Shown here piece by piece: positions 44,908 through 53,477 of a DNA stretch of 64,000 nucleotides. Location of the stretch: assembly GCA_050944355.1 (NCBI GenBank), contig JBMNQX010000006.1, positions 65,991 to 129,990 of the forward strand. The letters run 5' to 3'. Both the position numbers and the translations under genes were made by a program. The DNA is from UBA4285 sp050944355 (GTDB taxonomy: Bacteria; Bacillota; Clostridia; Lachnospirales; Lachnospiraceae). Below the pieces are notes generated by a model. It did no database searches. It was not told where the DNA came from and was given only the letters and a program-made list of their open reading frames with translations. Each line of letters opens with the position of its first letter. Positions within the stretch are counted from its first letter, which is position 1.

Positions 44908-45522
44908 TCATTCCTCCTGTTTCGCAATTCCAAAAAACACACAGTCGAGAAGCTTTCTGAGTCTGCTCTCGTGTTCCATCAGCTGTTCTTCCGCCTCGCC
45001 CGGCAGCGTAAAACTGCTGTTGAAAGCGTACTGAACCATCGAAATGTAGTCCATCGCCTGTTCCAGGCTGATGCCGGGCCGAAGCGGCACGCGCGACAAA
45101 AGCGTTTCGCAGAATGACCGGTTCCACTGTTCCAGCGGCTCCATCGCTTTTTTCACCGAATCGCGGATGTCCGCCGGCGGATTCACCATACCCTCGAAAA
45201 CAATGCGGCTCATCTCCGGGCAATCCCTGACAAATGCCGATCGGGCTCCCAGGTACTGTCTGGCCATCTCAGACGGCGCCTGTGCCTCTGCCGCGCCGCT
45301 GTCCTCAAAGCGCTGCCGCAGCTTTTCGCAGCTTTTCGCAAGGCAGGTCAGGTACAGCTCTTCTTTGCTCTCGTAATTGTGATACAGCAGTCCGCGGTTT
45401 ATTCCGCCCAGGCGGCAGATATCGCCGATCGATCCCGCGTCGTATCCCTTGCTGCCGAAAACATGAATCGCCGCGGTGATAATTTTTTCTTTCGTCCTCA
45501 GTGTTCTTTCTTCCTGCTTCAT
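44908..45522 (-). CDS. TetR family repressor
   Basis: A 204-residue repressor. The helix-turn-helix is IITAAIHVFGSKGYDAGSIG with LYHNYESKEELYL. It precedes the antiporter in the same operon and diverges from nhaC. A matching operator overlaps its own promoter. GGAGG precedes the ATG. A GACAAATG octamer lies at 45229-45236. Confidence 0.88.
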   Translation of the reverse strand: MKQEERTLRTKEKIITAAIHVFGSKGYDAGSIGDICRLGGINRGLLYHNYESKEELYLTCLAKSCEKLRQRFEDSGAAEAQAPSEMARQYLGARSAFVRDCPEMSRIVFEGMVNPPADIRDSVKKAMEPLEQWNRSFCETLLSRVPLRPGISLEQAMDYISMVQYAFNSSFTLPGEAEEQLMEHESRLRKLLDCVFFGIAKQEE

Positions 45523-45553
45523 TTCGGCCTCCAGAAACAGACAATACCATTTA

Positions 45554-45569
45554 TTAACCGATCAGTCAA
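45554..45569. promoter_or_regulatory. TetR operator candidate over the tetR promoter
   Basis: TTAACCGATCAGTCAA fits the dyad TTnACnGATCnGTnAA. On the minus strand TTGACT within it is a -35 box, with TATTGT 17 bases downstream, so binding would be autorepressive. Confidence 0.6.
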
Positions 45570-45631
45570 TAACTTATTTATAAATTTTTCGTTTCAAATC
45601 GCAGAACTCAAAAAAAGATGAAATAAAACTG

Positions 45632-45675
45632 TTGACATCATTGATGTAATGGTATATGTTTCAATTAGTTGAAAC
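45632..45675 (+). promoter_or_regulatory. nhaC promoter with two palindromes
   Basis: TTGACA (45632-45637) and TATGTT (45655-45660) are 17 bases apart. ACATCATTGATGT (45635-45647) and GTTTCAATTAGTTGAAAC (45658-45675) are perfect dyads overlapping the promoter. They differ from the TetR dyad, so a second regulator is likely. Confidence 0.55.
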
Positions 45676-45704
45676 AATACAGATTACATCAAAGGAGCTG
45701 CGCC

Positions 45705-47063
45705 ATGAATTTCGGATTTGCCTCGCTGATTCCCATCATCATCTGCTTTGCCATCGTCATCATCTTCAAAAATCCGTATATCGGAATCGCCGGCGGCATT
45801 GTCGCCGGAACACTTCTGATTTTCTTCCTGAGTCATGATTTCGTCCTGGGAAGCAGTGTGCTTGAAGTCCTGCAGTCCTCCCCGACCATGAAGACGACGC
45901 TCTTCGTTCTGATCGTCGGGGCGCTGATCGGTGCAATGGAACATTCCGGCGGCATCAACGGACTGGTCGCCTGGCTTGACAAAAAGAAAATCAACATTCA
46001 CTCAAAGGTCGGCGTTCAGCTCTTCACCATGCTGATCGGGATGCTGATGTTCGTCGACGGCACAAGTTCAATGGCGACGACTTCGGTGGTCGGAAAACCG
46101 CTCTTTGAAAAGGCCGGAATCCGAAAAGAAAAACTGGCGCTGATCGTCAATTCGACGGCGTCCCCTATTGCATGGCTGATTCCGTTCGGCGGCGCCGGAG
46201 CGCTGACGAGCGGACTGCTGAGCCAGATAGACGAAATCGGGGATACATCTTTTCAGACCGTTGTCAGAGCGATTCCATTCCAGTTTTACACGCTTCTGCT
46301 CCTTGTCCTGCTGTTCCTGTCCATCGTATTGAAATTTGAAATCGGGCCTCTCGCCAAACTCCCGCCGGTCGAAAGTCAGAGCACCAGCGAAGAAAAGTCT
46401 CAGATAAAAGGGCGCGCCCGGGACATGCTGCTGCCCCTCGCCGTTCTTCTCGGCGGCATCGCTCTGATTCTCGCTGTGACCGGTCAGGGAAACATCATGC
46501 AGGGCGACAGCGGCAGCGCCGTCTTCTACAGCGGAATCGTGGCACTGATTTTTACCCTGATTTTCTATGCCGCATCCGGAACGGCCAGCGTCAGAGACAC
46601 AGTCCGCTGGTACGGCAAGGGCGCCGGTTCCCTGCTCGCCATCACCTTTCTGCTGTTCATGGCCTATATTTTCAGCAATATTCTCGGAAAAATCGGAACA
46701 GCGGAATATCTGGTCGGCCTCTTTGACACGGTTCCGGCTGCCCTTCTTCCGCTGCTGACGCTCCTCGTCTCCGCGCTGATCGCCTACTGCACCGGAACAA
46801 GCGGCGGAACCGTCGCGATCATGACGGGACTCATCGTCCCGATGGCTCTGCTGCAGGGCGTCAGCGTGCCGCTTGTTGTCGGCGCCATCATCTCCGGCGG
46901 CGTCTTCGGAGATCAGAATTCCGTGATCTCGGACAGCGTGATCCTCACGTCTTCCATGACCGGCGTCGACGCCGTGACGCACGTCAGAACCCAGATGCCC
47001 TACTGCCTGATCGCGCTCGGAGCGGCGGCCGTGCTCTACCTGATTTTTGGAATGGTTATGTAA
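45705..47063 (+). CDS. NhaC-type sodium/proton antiporter
   Basis: A 452-residue membrane protein of the NhaC family. FVDGTSSMATTSVVGKPLFE, NSTASPIAWLIPFGGAGAL and GGVFGDQNSVISDSVILTS are the conserved blocks. It exchanges Na+ (or a solute such as malate/lactate) for H+. AAAGGAG supports the start at 45705. The PNPOx-ferredoxin gene follows after 32 bases. Confidence 0.87.
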   Translation: MNFGFASLIPIIICFAIVIIFKNPYIGIAGGIVAGTLLIFFLSHDFVLGSSVLEVLQSSPTMKTTLFVLIVGALIGAMEHSGGINGLVAWLDKKKINIHSKVGVQLFTMLIGMLMFVDGTSSMATTSVVGKPLFEKAGIRKEKLALIVNSTASPIAWLIPFGGAGALTSGLLSQIDEIGDTSFQTVVRAIPFQFYTLLLLVLLFLSIVLKFEIGPLAKLPPVESQSTSEEKSQIKGRARDMLLPLAVLLGGIALILAVTGQGNIMQGDSGSAVFYSGIVALIFTLIFYAASGTASVRDTVRWYGKGAGSLLAITFLLFMAYIFSNILGKIGTAEYLVGLFDTVPAALLPLLTLLVSALIAYCTGTSGGTVAIMTGLIVPMALLQGVSVPLVVGAIISGGVFGDQNSVISDSVILTSSMTGVDAVTHVRTQMPYCLIALGAAAVLYLIFGMVM

Positions 47064-47095
47064 AACATTTTTCATGATTTCAAAAGGAGAAAAAA

Positions 47096-47767
47096 ATGAC
47101 AATCAAAGAAATTTACGAAGCATTTGACAGGATCGGATGTCTCACATTTGCTACAGTGAACAAGGACGGAGAGCCGGAAGTCCGGACAGCGCACCTGAGA
47201 GCGTACGACGACGACGGCATCTATTTCATGACGATGTACACCAAAGATTTCTACCGGCAGCTCAAAGCGACCGGCAAGGTGGCCGTCAACGGGCTGGCAG
47301 CAAGCACGCAGATTCAGCACGACGAAAACGGCTTCCCGATCTTTGACAAGGGTTACTCGATCCGCATGACCGGGAACGTCAGAGAAGTGCCGATGGAGGA
47401 AATCAAAGCGAAGAACAATCCGATTTTTGACTTCTGTATCAAGGACCAGGAAAAATATACGGCCATGGTCGTGTTCTGCATCACATCAGCGAGAGGCGAG
47501 ATCTACGATTTCGACTTTGAGAAGGTCAGCCGCGAAAACAAGCTGGAGCGCACGTATTTCTCATTCGGCGGCGCCAGGGAAAAGTACAAAGGGCTGAAAA
47601 TCAATCAGGACCTGTGCATCCGCTGCGGCAAATGCTCGAGAGTCTGCAGCTTTCTGGCCGCCGCGAGACAGGCAGACGGCCACTATGAAATCAATCGGAA
47701 CCTCTGCGACGAGTGCGGCAGCTGCGTCGAAAACTGCCCTGCTCACGCCGTCGAGTATCTCAGATAA
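47096..47767 (+). CDS. Pyridoxamine-phosphate-oxidase-fold flavoprotein fused to a 2[4Fe-4S] ferredoxin
   Basis: A 223-residue protein. Residues 1-~150 form a PNPOx-like split barrel (GCLTFATVNKDGEPEVRTAH) likely to bind FMN; the C-terminal part carries two cluster motifs, CIRCGKCSRVC and CDECGSCVENCP. It probably passes electrons from ferredoxin-like clusters to flavin for reduction of an unknown compound. AAGGAG precedes the ATG. Confidence 0.85.
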   Translation: MTIKEIYEAFDRIGCLTFATVNKDGEPEVRTAHLRAYDDDGIYFMTMYTKDFYRQLKATGKVAVNGLAASTQIQHDENGFPIFDKGYSIRMTGNVREVPMEEIKAKNNPIFDFCIKDQEKYTAMVVFCITSARGEIYDFDFEKVSRENKLERTYFSFGGAREKYKGLKINQDLCIRCGKCSRVCSFLAAARQADGHYEINRNLCDECGSCVENCPAHAVEYLR

Positions 47768-47777
47768 GGAGAAACTC

Positions 47778-47861
47778 ATGAAAAATGACGTACTCGACAA
47801 ACATCTGAAAATCAACGAAGACCGCTGCATCCACTGCGGCCGGTGCGTTGAAATCTGCTGA
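47778..47861 (+). pseudogene. Truncated ferredoxin-like gene remnant
   Basis: Eleven bases after the previous stop, with AAGGAG, an ATG opens a 27-codon frame ending NEDRCIHCGRCVEIC then TGA. This is only the first half of a [4Fe-4S] motif. The ABC-F gene's stop codon lies five bases further on. The abrupt end suggests a deletion or insertion breakpoint that removed the rest, perhaps a ferredoxin-nitroreductase gene. A functional micro-protein is less likely. Confidence 0.65.
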
Positions 47862-47866
47862 GTGCC

Positions 47867-49342
47867 TCAGATTTCGATTTTCTTCGTCGCCACGGCGTCC
47901 TGAAATGCGCGGTCGTGCTCGACAAAGAGCATCGTGGGCGAAAATTTCCGAATCAGCTGCTCGATCTGCATGCGGGAATAGATGTCAATGAAGTTCAGCG
48001 GCTCGTCCCAGACATACAGATGAGCCTGTTCGCAGAGACTCCGGGCGATCAGCACTTTTTTCTTCTGACCGCCCGAAAAATCGCCCATGTCTTTCTCGAA
48101 CTGCGTCCGTTCAAAGTCCAGCTTGCGCAGCATCGCCAGAAACAGCGTCTCGTCGATCCGACAGCTTCTGGCATAATCCGAGAGCGTTCCTCTCAGGTTC
48201 GAAGTGTCCTGTGGCACATATGAAATGACAAGGCCCGAACCGACGCTCACCGTGCCGCCGTGTTCAATCGAACCTTCCGTCAGGATCTTGAGCAGGCTGC
48301 TCTTGCCGCTCCCGTTCTTCCCGTCGATGACGACGCGTTCGCCCCGGCGGATTTCAAACGTGACCGGGCCGCAGACTTTTCTGCCGTCGTAACGCACGGA
48401 GACGTCCGAATACGCGACGAGCAGATCCGAGCGGTAAGAAAGCGGATACAGCTTCAGATCGTCCGCCCTCTCTGAGTTTTTAAGCAGCTGCGACTTCTGA
48501 TCGAGCTCCTGCTGCCGTCTCGCCTCAATCGTCTTCGAGCGCTTCATCATCTTGGCCGACTTGTGGCCGATGTAGCCCCGGTCGATCTTAGCCCCGGGAT
48601 CTTTTCCCGTCTTGGTTTTTTCGACGGCTGCGGACCAGTCAGATGTGCGCCTCGCCGACTGCTGCAGGCGGTTTATGTCCTTTTTCAGGCGCTCGTTCTG
48701 CGCCATCTCCGATTCCTGCTGACGCTCAAAATTTTCCATCCACGTCGAAAAATTGCCGCGCTGCACTTCGATATTGGCGCGGTTCAGCGACAATATGTGG
48801 TCGACGCACCCGTCCAGAAAACGGCGGTCGTGCGAGACAAGGATGAACCCTTTTTTCTTATTCAGATAAGCCGCGACCTTCTCGCGCGCCTGCGTGTCCA
48901 GGTGATTCGTCGGCTCGTCGATCAGCAGGAAATGTCCTTCGTTCAGAAACAGCGCCGCGAGCAGCACCTTTGTCTGCTCGCCGTTTGAAAGCGTCTCAAA
49001 CGGACGCCACAGCACCCCGGAATCGACCTCCAGCAGCGAAAGTTCCCGCATCAGCTCCCATTCCTCGGCCTGCGGGCAGACCTCCTGCAGCACCTCTTCC
49101 GTCATCTTCTCTTTGTCCGAAACCGGATACGGAAAATAGTCAAACTCCACCGAGCTGATGATCTTCCCGCTGTACTCATATTTGCCGAGGAGAAGATTCA
49201 GGAATGTCGTCTTTCCCCGGCCGTTGCGCCCGACAAACCCCAGCTTCCAGTCCGTATCGATCTGAAAATTCACATCCTCAAACACCATATCCGCGCTGCC
49301 CGGATACGAAAAAGAAAGATTTTCCACTTTAATCAGCGACAT
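47867..49342 (-). CDS. ABC-F ribosomal protection protein (Lsa/CplR-like)
   Basis: A 491-residue protein with two ATPase domains and no membrane part. Walker A motifs are GRNGRGKTT and GKNGSGKSS; signatures LSNGEQTK and FSGGQKKK; Walker B FLLIDEPTNHLD and LYVWDEPLNFID. The opening MSLIKVENLSFSYPGSADMV and DTDWKLGFVGRNGRG match Lsa-type proteins, whose clostridial branch (CplR) protects ribosomes from lincosamides, streptogramin A and pleuromutilins. The long linker between domains reaches the peptidyl transferase centre in the family. GGAGG precedes the ATG at 49342. An attenuator with leader peptide lies upstream, consistent with drug induction. Confidence 0.9.
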   Translation of the reverse strand: MSLIKVENLSFSYPGSADMVFEDVNFQIDTDWKLGFVGRNGRGKTTFLNLLLGKYEYSGKIISSVEFDYFPYPVSDKEKMTEEVLQEVCPQAEEWELMRELSLLEVDSGVLWRPFETLSNGEQTKVLLAALFLNEGHFLLIDEPTNHLDTQAREKVAAYLNKKKGFILVSHDRRFLDGCVDHILSLNRANIEVQRGNFSTWMENFERQQESEMAQNERLKKDINRLQQSARRTSDWSAAVEKTKTGKDPGAKIDRGYIGHKSAKMMKRSKTIEARRQQELDQKSQLLKNSERADDLKLYPLSYRSDLLVAYSDVSVRYDGRKVCGPVTFEIRRGERVVIDGKNGSGKSSLLKILTEGSIEHGGTVSVGSGLVISYVPQDTSNLRGTLSDYARSCRIDETLFLAMLRKLDFERTQFEKDMGDFSGGQKKKVLIARSLCEQAHLYVWDEPLNFIDIYSRMQIEQLIRKFSPTMLFVEHDRAFQDAVATKKIEI

Positions 49343-49353
49343 AGCCCGCCTCC

Positions 49354-49442
49354 AAAAAACAAGAGCCGCAGGAAAGTTCCCGCGGCTCCAATCAGCAGTA
49401 TCCGATACTATGCACTGAGTCAAGAGACTATAACTTTCCCGC
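49354..49442 (-). promoter_or_regulatory. Transcription attenuator of the ABC-F gene
   Basis: On the minus strand GAGCCGC (49388-49382) pairs with GCGGCTC (49369-49363), followed by a run of six T (49359-49354), just before the ribosome site: a terminator. Upstream, GCGGGAAAGTT (49442-49432) can pair with AACTTTCCTGC (49378-49368, 10 of 11), opening the terminator. This is the classical alternative-structure layout of ribosome-mediated attenuation. Confidence 0.8.
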
Positions 49443-49486
49443 AAACAACGGCAGCAATTCACCCGGAACCACTGCGTTCAAATTAC

Positions 49487-49510
49487 TTATCTGCAGGAAA
49501 AACGAATCAT
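49487..49510 (-). CDS. Seven-residue leader peptide MIRFSCR
   Basis: ATG at 49510 is preceded by AGGTGAAGGG. The frame reads Met-Ile-Arg-Phe-Ser-Cys-Arg then TAA at 49487-49489, about 45 bases upstream of the antiterminator arm. A ribosome stalled here by an antibiotic would favour the antiterminator. The role is inferred from position. Confidence 0.65.
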   Translation of the reverse strand: MIRFSCR

Positions 49511-49694
49511 CCCTTCACCTCATTCTTGATATTTGTGAACTCATCTTACTATAGCTGCCCGGAAATGGCAACTGCTCTTAATGTTTTTGGTCTTCTGGCA
49601 ATTGAAAGTACGATTGTCATTGCATATAAAATGGGGGCTGCGCAGATTTGCACAACTCCCATTCATTAGAGATGATATACATTTAAGATTCTGA
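49511..49694. other. AT-rich intergenic region
   Basis: It should contain the promoter of the ABC-F leader and the 3' end of the binding-protein transcript. No gene was recognised. Confidence 0.4.
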
Positions 49695-51077
49695 TCACTC
49701 TGAACTCTTTGCCTGCAGGATCGAGTTGCCCTGCGCAATGAACTGCTCAGCCGCCTCTGCGGAATCAATCTGCTGATAACAAATCTGTTCAACCAGATTA
49801 TTCAACGTAGTTCCCACTTCGGCGTAACCCGATGGATATGGCGGATCAATGGGAGAACTCTCAGGCATAACTACATCGTAAAGAAAATCGTAAGTTTTCT
49901 GATCTGTTTCAGACAGCTGTGCCTTTACCTCTGCTGCAATTTCAGAATTTACCGGAACGCCTCTTTCTCCGAGAAGAATATTGTTCGCTTCAGAACTATT
50001 GATGAGCCAGTTGATAAACTCGACTGCCTCGTCAGGATTTGCACTGGTCTGCGATACGGAAAAGAACTGACTCGGTTTGAGATAATCTGATTTCTGCGGA
50101 TCCGGACTGGGCCATGTTGTCATTTCCAATTCGCGCCCGTCAGCTTGTTGAGTCAACGCTGTATATTGATTGGACCAGCAGAACATTACCCAGGATGAGG
50201 TTTCCGGCGTAGTACCGCCGATCAGCGGATCCTGTTCCACCGATCCGATAGATATCTCAGCAAATACACTCGGATCAAGCTCCCATCCTTCCTCTATTCC
50301 TTGTTCATACACTCCAAAATATTTCTCCATTTGTTCCTGGGTCGCCTGGATCTGCTCCTCATCAAGAAGTACGTTATCGTCGGACCGCACCCAATAACTG
50401 AACAGTTCCTGGGTTGCCCCATATTTCATACTGGTCTTGTACCCGGTGTTTTCATAAATTGTCCGGCAGACTTCGATAAACTCATCCAGTGTCATATTAT
50501 CTTTAATCGTCACACCGGCCTGGTCCGTGACAGTTTTGTTATACACCATGGCAGGAACATTGATTCCGGCGGTGACCGCGATAAATTTCCCGTCCACCGT
50601 ACCGGCTGAAATCATGTTCTCATCCCAGTTGGATGTGTCCAGCACACCACTTTCAACATACGGCGTCAAATCCAAAAGCTGATCACTGCTCCCGTACTGC
50701 GCAATATACTGGTAATCCATCTGCAACACGTCCGGAAGCTGCTCGCCCGCGGATGCTGTAGCCAGTTTCTGCCAATAATCTGCCCATTGAGAAAACTGTC
50801 CGTCAATCGTCACGTCCGTATTATTCTGACAGTAGAGCTCAATAGCTTTCTGGGTACGGTCATTCCGGGTCTGATTGCCCCACCAGCTGAATGTGAGTGC
50901 AACGCTGCCGCTGCCCGAGGAGGCCTCAGTTGTTGTGCCTGCTGCTGATGACGCCGCAGCTGTCGTAGTGCTCACACTTGTAGTCTCTGCACTGCTTCCG
51001 CTTCCACATCCGGCGAGAATTCCTGCCGCCAGACTGACAGAAATCAGAACTGCACCTGTTTTCCTTAAAGTATTCAT
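49695..51077 (-). CDS. Sugar ABC transporter solute-binding lipoprotein
   Basis: A 460-residue extracellular binding protein (family 1 type). The signal ends ILAGCGSGSS with an acylated Cys; Ser/Thr-rich linker follows, then VALTFSWWGNQTRNDRTQKA. It should capture an oligosaccharide, likely a pectin fragment given its neighbours. No permease or ATPase genes are in this cluster, which is unusual. AGGAGG supports the start at 51077. Confidence 0.85.
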   Translation of the reverse strand: MNTLRKTGAVLISVSLAAGILAGCGSGSSAETTSVSTTTAAASSAAGTTTEASSGSGSVALTFSWWGNQTRNDRTQKAIELYCQNNTDVTIDGQFSQWADYWQKLATASAGEQLPDVLQMDYQYIAQYGSSDQLLDLTPYVESGVLDTSNWDENMISAGTVDGKFIAVTAGINVPAMVYNKTVTDQAGVTIKDNMTLDEFIEVCRTIYENTGYKTSMKYGATQELFSYWVRSDDNVLLDEEQIQATQEQMEKYFGVYEQGIEEGWELDPSVFAEISIGSVEQDPLIGGTTPETSSWVMFCWSNQYTALTQQADGRELEMTTWPSPDPQKSDYLKPSQFFSVSQTSANPDEAVEFINWLINSSEANNILLGERGVPVNSEIAAEVKAQLSETDQKTYDFLYDVVMPESSPIDPPYPSGYAEVGTTLNNLVEQICYQQIDSAEAAEQFIAQGNSILQAKSSE

Positions 51078-51132
51078 ATTTCCTCCTGTCTCTTTCAAAT
51101 GTGTTCCGTATCTTAACCTTTTAATTTTTTAT

Positions 51133-52278
51133 TCAATTGATCTCAAAGCCCAGTTTTCTCGCCTCTGCCAGTGCCATAAGGCTCAGCGCCTGCCCATAAG
51201 CCATCGGTTCTGTCAGGATATTCCGATAGTGCTCTCTATTCCTGCCAACCGGTGTGCCGGCTGAAACATTCCGTACGGTTCCGTCCTCACTGATATTCTG
51301 TATCAGCCCTGTTATGCCCCGTCTGCAGCTTTCCGAATATTCATGGTCCAGAAGTCCGCTTTCCAGCCCTTTTAAAAATCCGTATATAATTCCCGCGGAA
51401 CCGGACGATTCCTCATAGGTTTCCGTCTCATCCAGCAGAGTGTGCCAGAGTCCGTCCGGCGCCTGCAGTGCGAGAAGTGCCGCTGCCTGCGATCTGAAAG
51501 TGTCCACTAGAATTTTCCGCACCGGATGAGCAAGATTTTCTCCCGTCAGTTCCAGAAAATCCGGCACAGATGCCGTAAACCAGGAATTACCCCTGCACCA
51601 GTAGGCATCACTGAAATTGCTCTTTTCCGAAAAAGACCAGGCGTGATGAAATAAGCCGTTCTGCTTTTCATAAAGATATTTGATCATCAGCAGATACTGA
51701 TCAGATGCTTCATCAATATATTCGGAACGTTTCGTATATACGCCCCACTTTGCGAGAAACAAGACCGCCATAAACAACGTGTCAATCCAGATCTGATTTT
51801 CATTCAGATTCAAAGTGCCTCGCTCTGCATTTTTAGTAGTCGTGTGCTGAAATCCGTTTTCTTTTGTTCTGGGCTGCTCTCGTATCAGCCAAACTGCCCA
51901 CTCTTCACAAAGTGCGGCATATTCTTTCTTTTCCGTAGCAAAATCCGACAGAGTCAGAAGCGGACAGGTTGTATTGATGTTTCTTCGCGGCAGTCCCTTC
52001 CGGATATGACTGTCAAACCATTCGAGAATATATTCTTTAAGCTCATTCTGCCGGTATCCGGATTTCATCAGAATCCGCATGCCATACAGGCCGACACCCT
52101 GCGGCCAGTCCCATGCTTCCATCCCGAAATCTCTGGAAAAAGCGCCGATCGCATTGCCGAGATTATTCTGCTGCTTTATAAGTTCTTCTTCATTTTCCGG
52201 ATGCTGCAGATGCATAAGACGATGCATGACCTTGTCAATGTTCTGATTCAATGTCATTTCCTTTGATGTGTTCGTCAA
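51133..52278 (-). CDS. Unsaturated rhamnogalacturonyl/glucuronyl hydrolase (GH105-like)
   Basis: A 381-residue (alpha/alpha)6-barrel hydrolase. QIWIDTLFMAVLFLAKWG carries the catalytic Asp and YWCRGNSWFTA is the family motif. It removes a 4,5-unsaturated uronic acid from pectin lyase products, releasing rhamnose-containing ends. No signal peptide, so cytoplasmic. Its start overlaps the rhmD stop by four bases; an in-frame ATG eight codons in is an alternative. Confidence 0.85.
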   Translation of the reverse strand: MTNTSKEMTLNQNIDKVMHRLMHLQHPENEEELIKQQNNLGNAIGAFSRDFGMEAWDWPQGVGLYGMRILMKSGYRQNELKEYILEWFDSHIRKGLPRRNINTTCPLLTLSDFATEKKEYAALCEEWAVWLIREQPRTKENGFQHTTTKNAERGTLNLNENQIWIDTLFMAVLFLAKWGVYTKRSEYIDEASDQYLLMIKYLYEKQNGLFHHAWSFSEKSNFSDAYWCRGNSWFTASVPDFLELTGENLAHPVRKILVDTFRSQAAALLALQAPDGLWHTLLDETETYEESSGSAGIIYGFLKGLESGLLDHEYSESCRRGITGLIQNISEDGTVRNVSAGTPVGRNREHYRNILTEPMAYGQALSLMALAEARKLGFEIN

Positions 52279-53474
52279 AGTCTCGTCCCTTTCTTCACTT
52301 CAATCAGCTGATTGTTTTCTTTGTTGAGTTCGACACCAAATCCCGGCTTATCATCCAGTTTCAGCTTTCCGTTCACCGGCATCGGTTCATCTTTGATCAG
52401 AGGTACATACTGCGGTACAACTTTATCTGCTTTCGGGCTCATCATCAGGCATTCCGTAAATGGGCTGTTTGCGCGCGACACCACATAATGATGGCTGTAT
52501 ACGCCGCTTCCGTGCGGGACAACCAGCTTTCCATACGCCTGCGCCATATCGCCTATCTTTAATAGTTCCGTCATGCCGCCGCACCAGCCGACATCAGGCT
52601 GCAGCAGATCCAAATCGCAGAATTCCATCAGCATTCGGAATCCGTACCGTGTCGCTTCATGTTCACCCCCGCTGATCATTACTCCCGTGCCGGCAGCCGC
52701 CTTTTTCAAATCACGATATGCCCAATAATCATCAGGATTGAAGCACTCTTCGATCCATTTAAATCCATATTTCCGCGATTCATTCAGAAGTCTTGTCGCA
52801 TATGGCAGATCCAAAGACATCCAGCAATCCCACATCAGCCAGAAATCAGGTCCGACTTTTTCCCGCATTTCCTTTGCCGTTTCCATGTTTTTGCGAAAGC
52901 CTTCTTCGCCATCGGCCGGGCCATATTTAAGAGGAATCTTTCCTCCGAAAAATCCTAAATTTTTGGCCAGATCCGGTCTCGGACCCGTTGCATAAAATCG
53001 CAGTTCATCTCTCACCTTTCCACCGAGCATCGCATATACCGGTTCCTGTCTCAGTTTTCCCAACAGATCCCAAAGAGCGAGATCTATCGCCGAAATTGCA
53101 TTCATGGCAAGTCCTTTTCGGCCATAATACAAGGATGCCCTGTACATCTGATCCCACATCTGCTCAAGGTTTTCTACAGGCTGGCCGACTATGAAGCGGT
53201 CTAAATGATTCATTACAAGCCAGGCAGCCGGATATCCGCCGGTAGTAATTCCGAAGCCCACCGTTCCATTGTCCGCTTCAGCTTCAACCACCAGTGTCTT
53301 CAGTGCATTCAACCCAAAGCTCGTGCGGGTTTTGCGGTATTTCGGATAAATACTCATCGGTGTTGCGATCTGCTGTACAATCCAATGATCCTCTTTCTGA
53401 TCGTGATAATCAGCACCACCGCCTTCGACCACATACGCCCGGATTTCCTTAATCGTTCTTCCTGTAGCACCCAT
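52275..53474 (-). CDS. rhmD: L-rhamnonate dehydratase
   Basis: A 399-residue enolase-superfamily enzyme. The blocks ADYHDQ, ATPMSIYPKYRKTRTSFGLN, FYATGPRPDLAKNLGF, WLMWDCWMS, WIEECF and QPDVGWCGG match E. coli RhmD closely as I recall it. It dehydrates L-rhamnonate to 2-keto-3-deoxy-L-rhamnonate. The metal ligands are the Asp/Glu in DCW, EEC and GGEH. The start follows three bases after the aldolase stop, so the genes are coupled. Confidence 0.88.
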   Translation of the reverse strand: MGATGRTIKEIRAYVVEGGGADYHDQKEDHWIVQQIATPMSIYPKYRKTRTSFGLNALKTLVVEAEADNGTVGFGITTGGYPAAWLVMNHLDRFIVGQPVENLEQMWDQMYRASLYYGRKGLAMNAISAIDLALWDLLGKLRQEPVYAMLGGKVRDELRFYATGPRPDLAKNLGFFGGKIPLKYGPADGEEGFRKNMETAKEMREKVGPDFWLMWDCWMSLDLPYATRLLNESRKYGFKWIEECFNPDDYWAYRDLKKAAAGTGVMISGGEHEATRYGFRMLMEFCDLDLLQPDVGWCGGMTELLKIGDMAQAYGKLVVPHGSGVYSHHYVVSRANSPFTECLMMSPKADKVVPQYVPLIKDEPMPVNGKLKLDDKPGFGVELNKENNQLIEVKKGTRL

Positions 53475-53477
53475 ACA

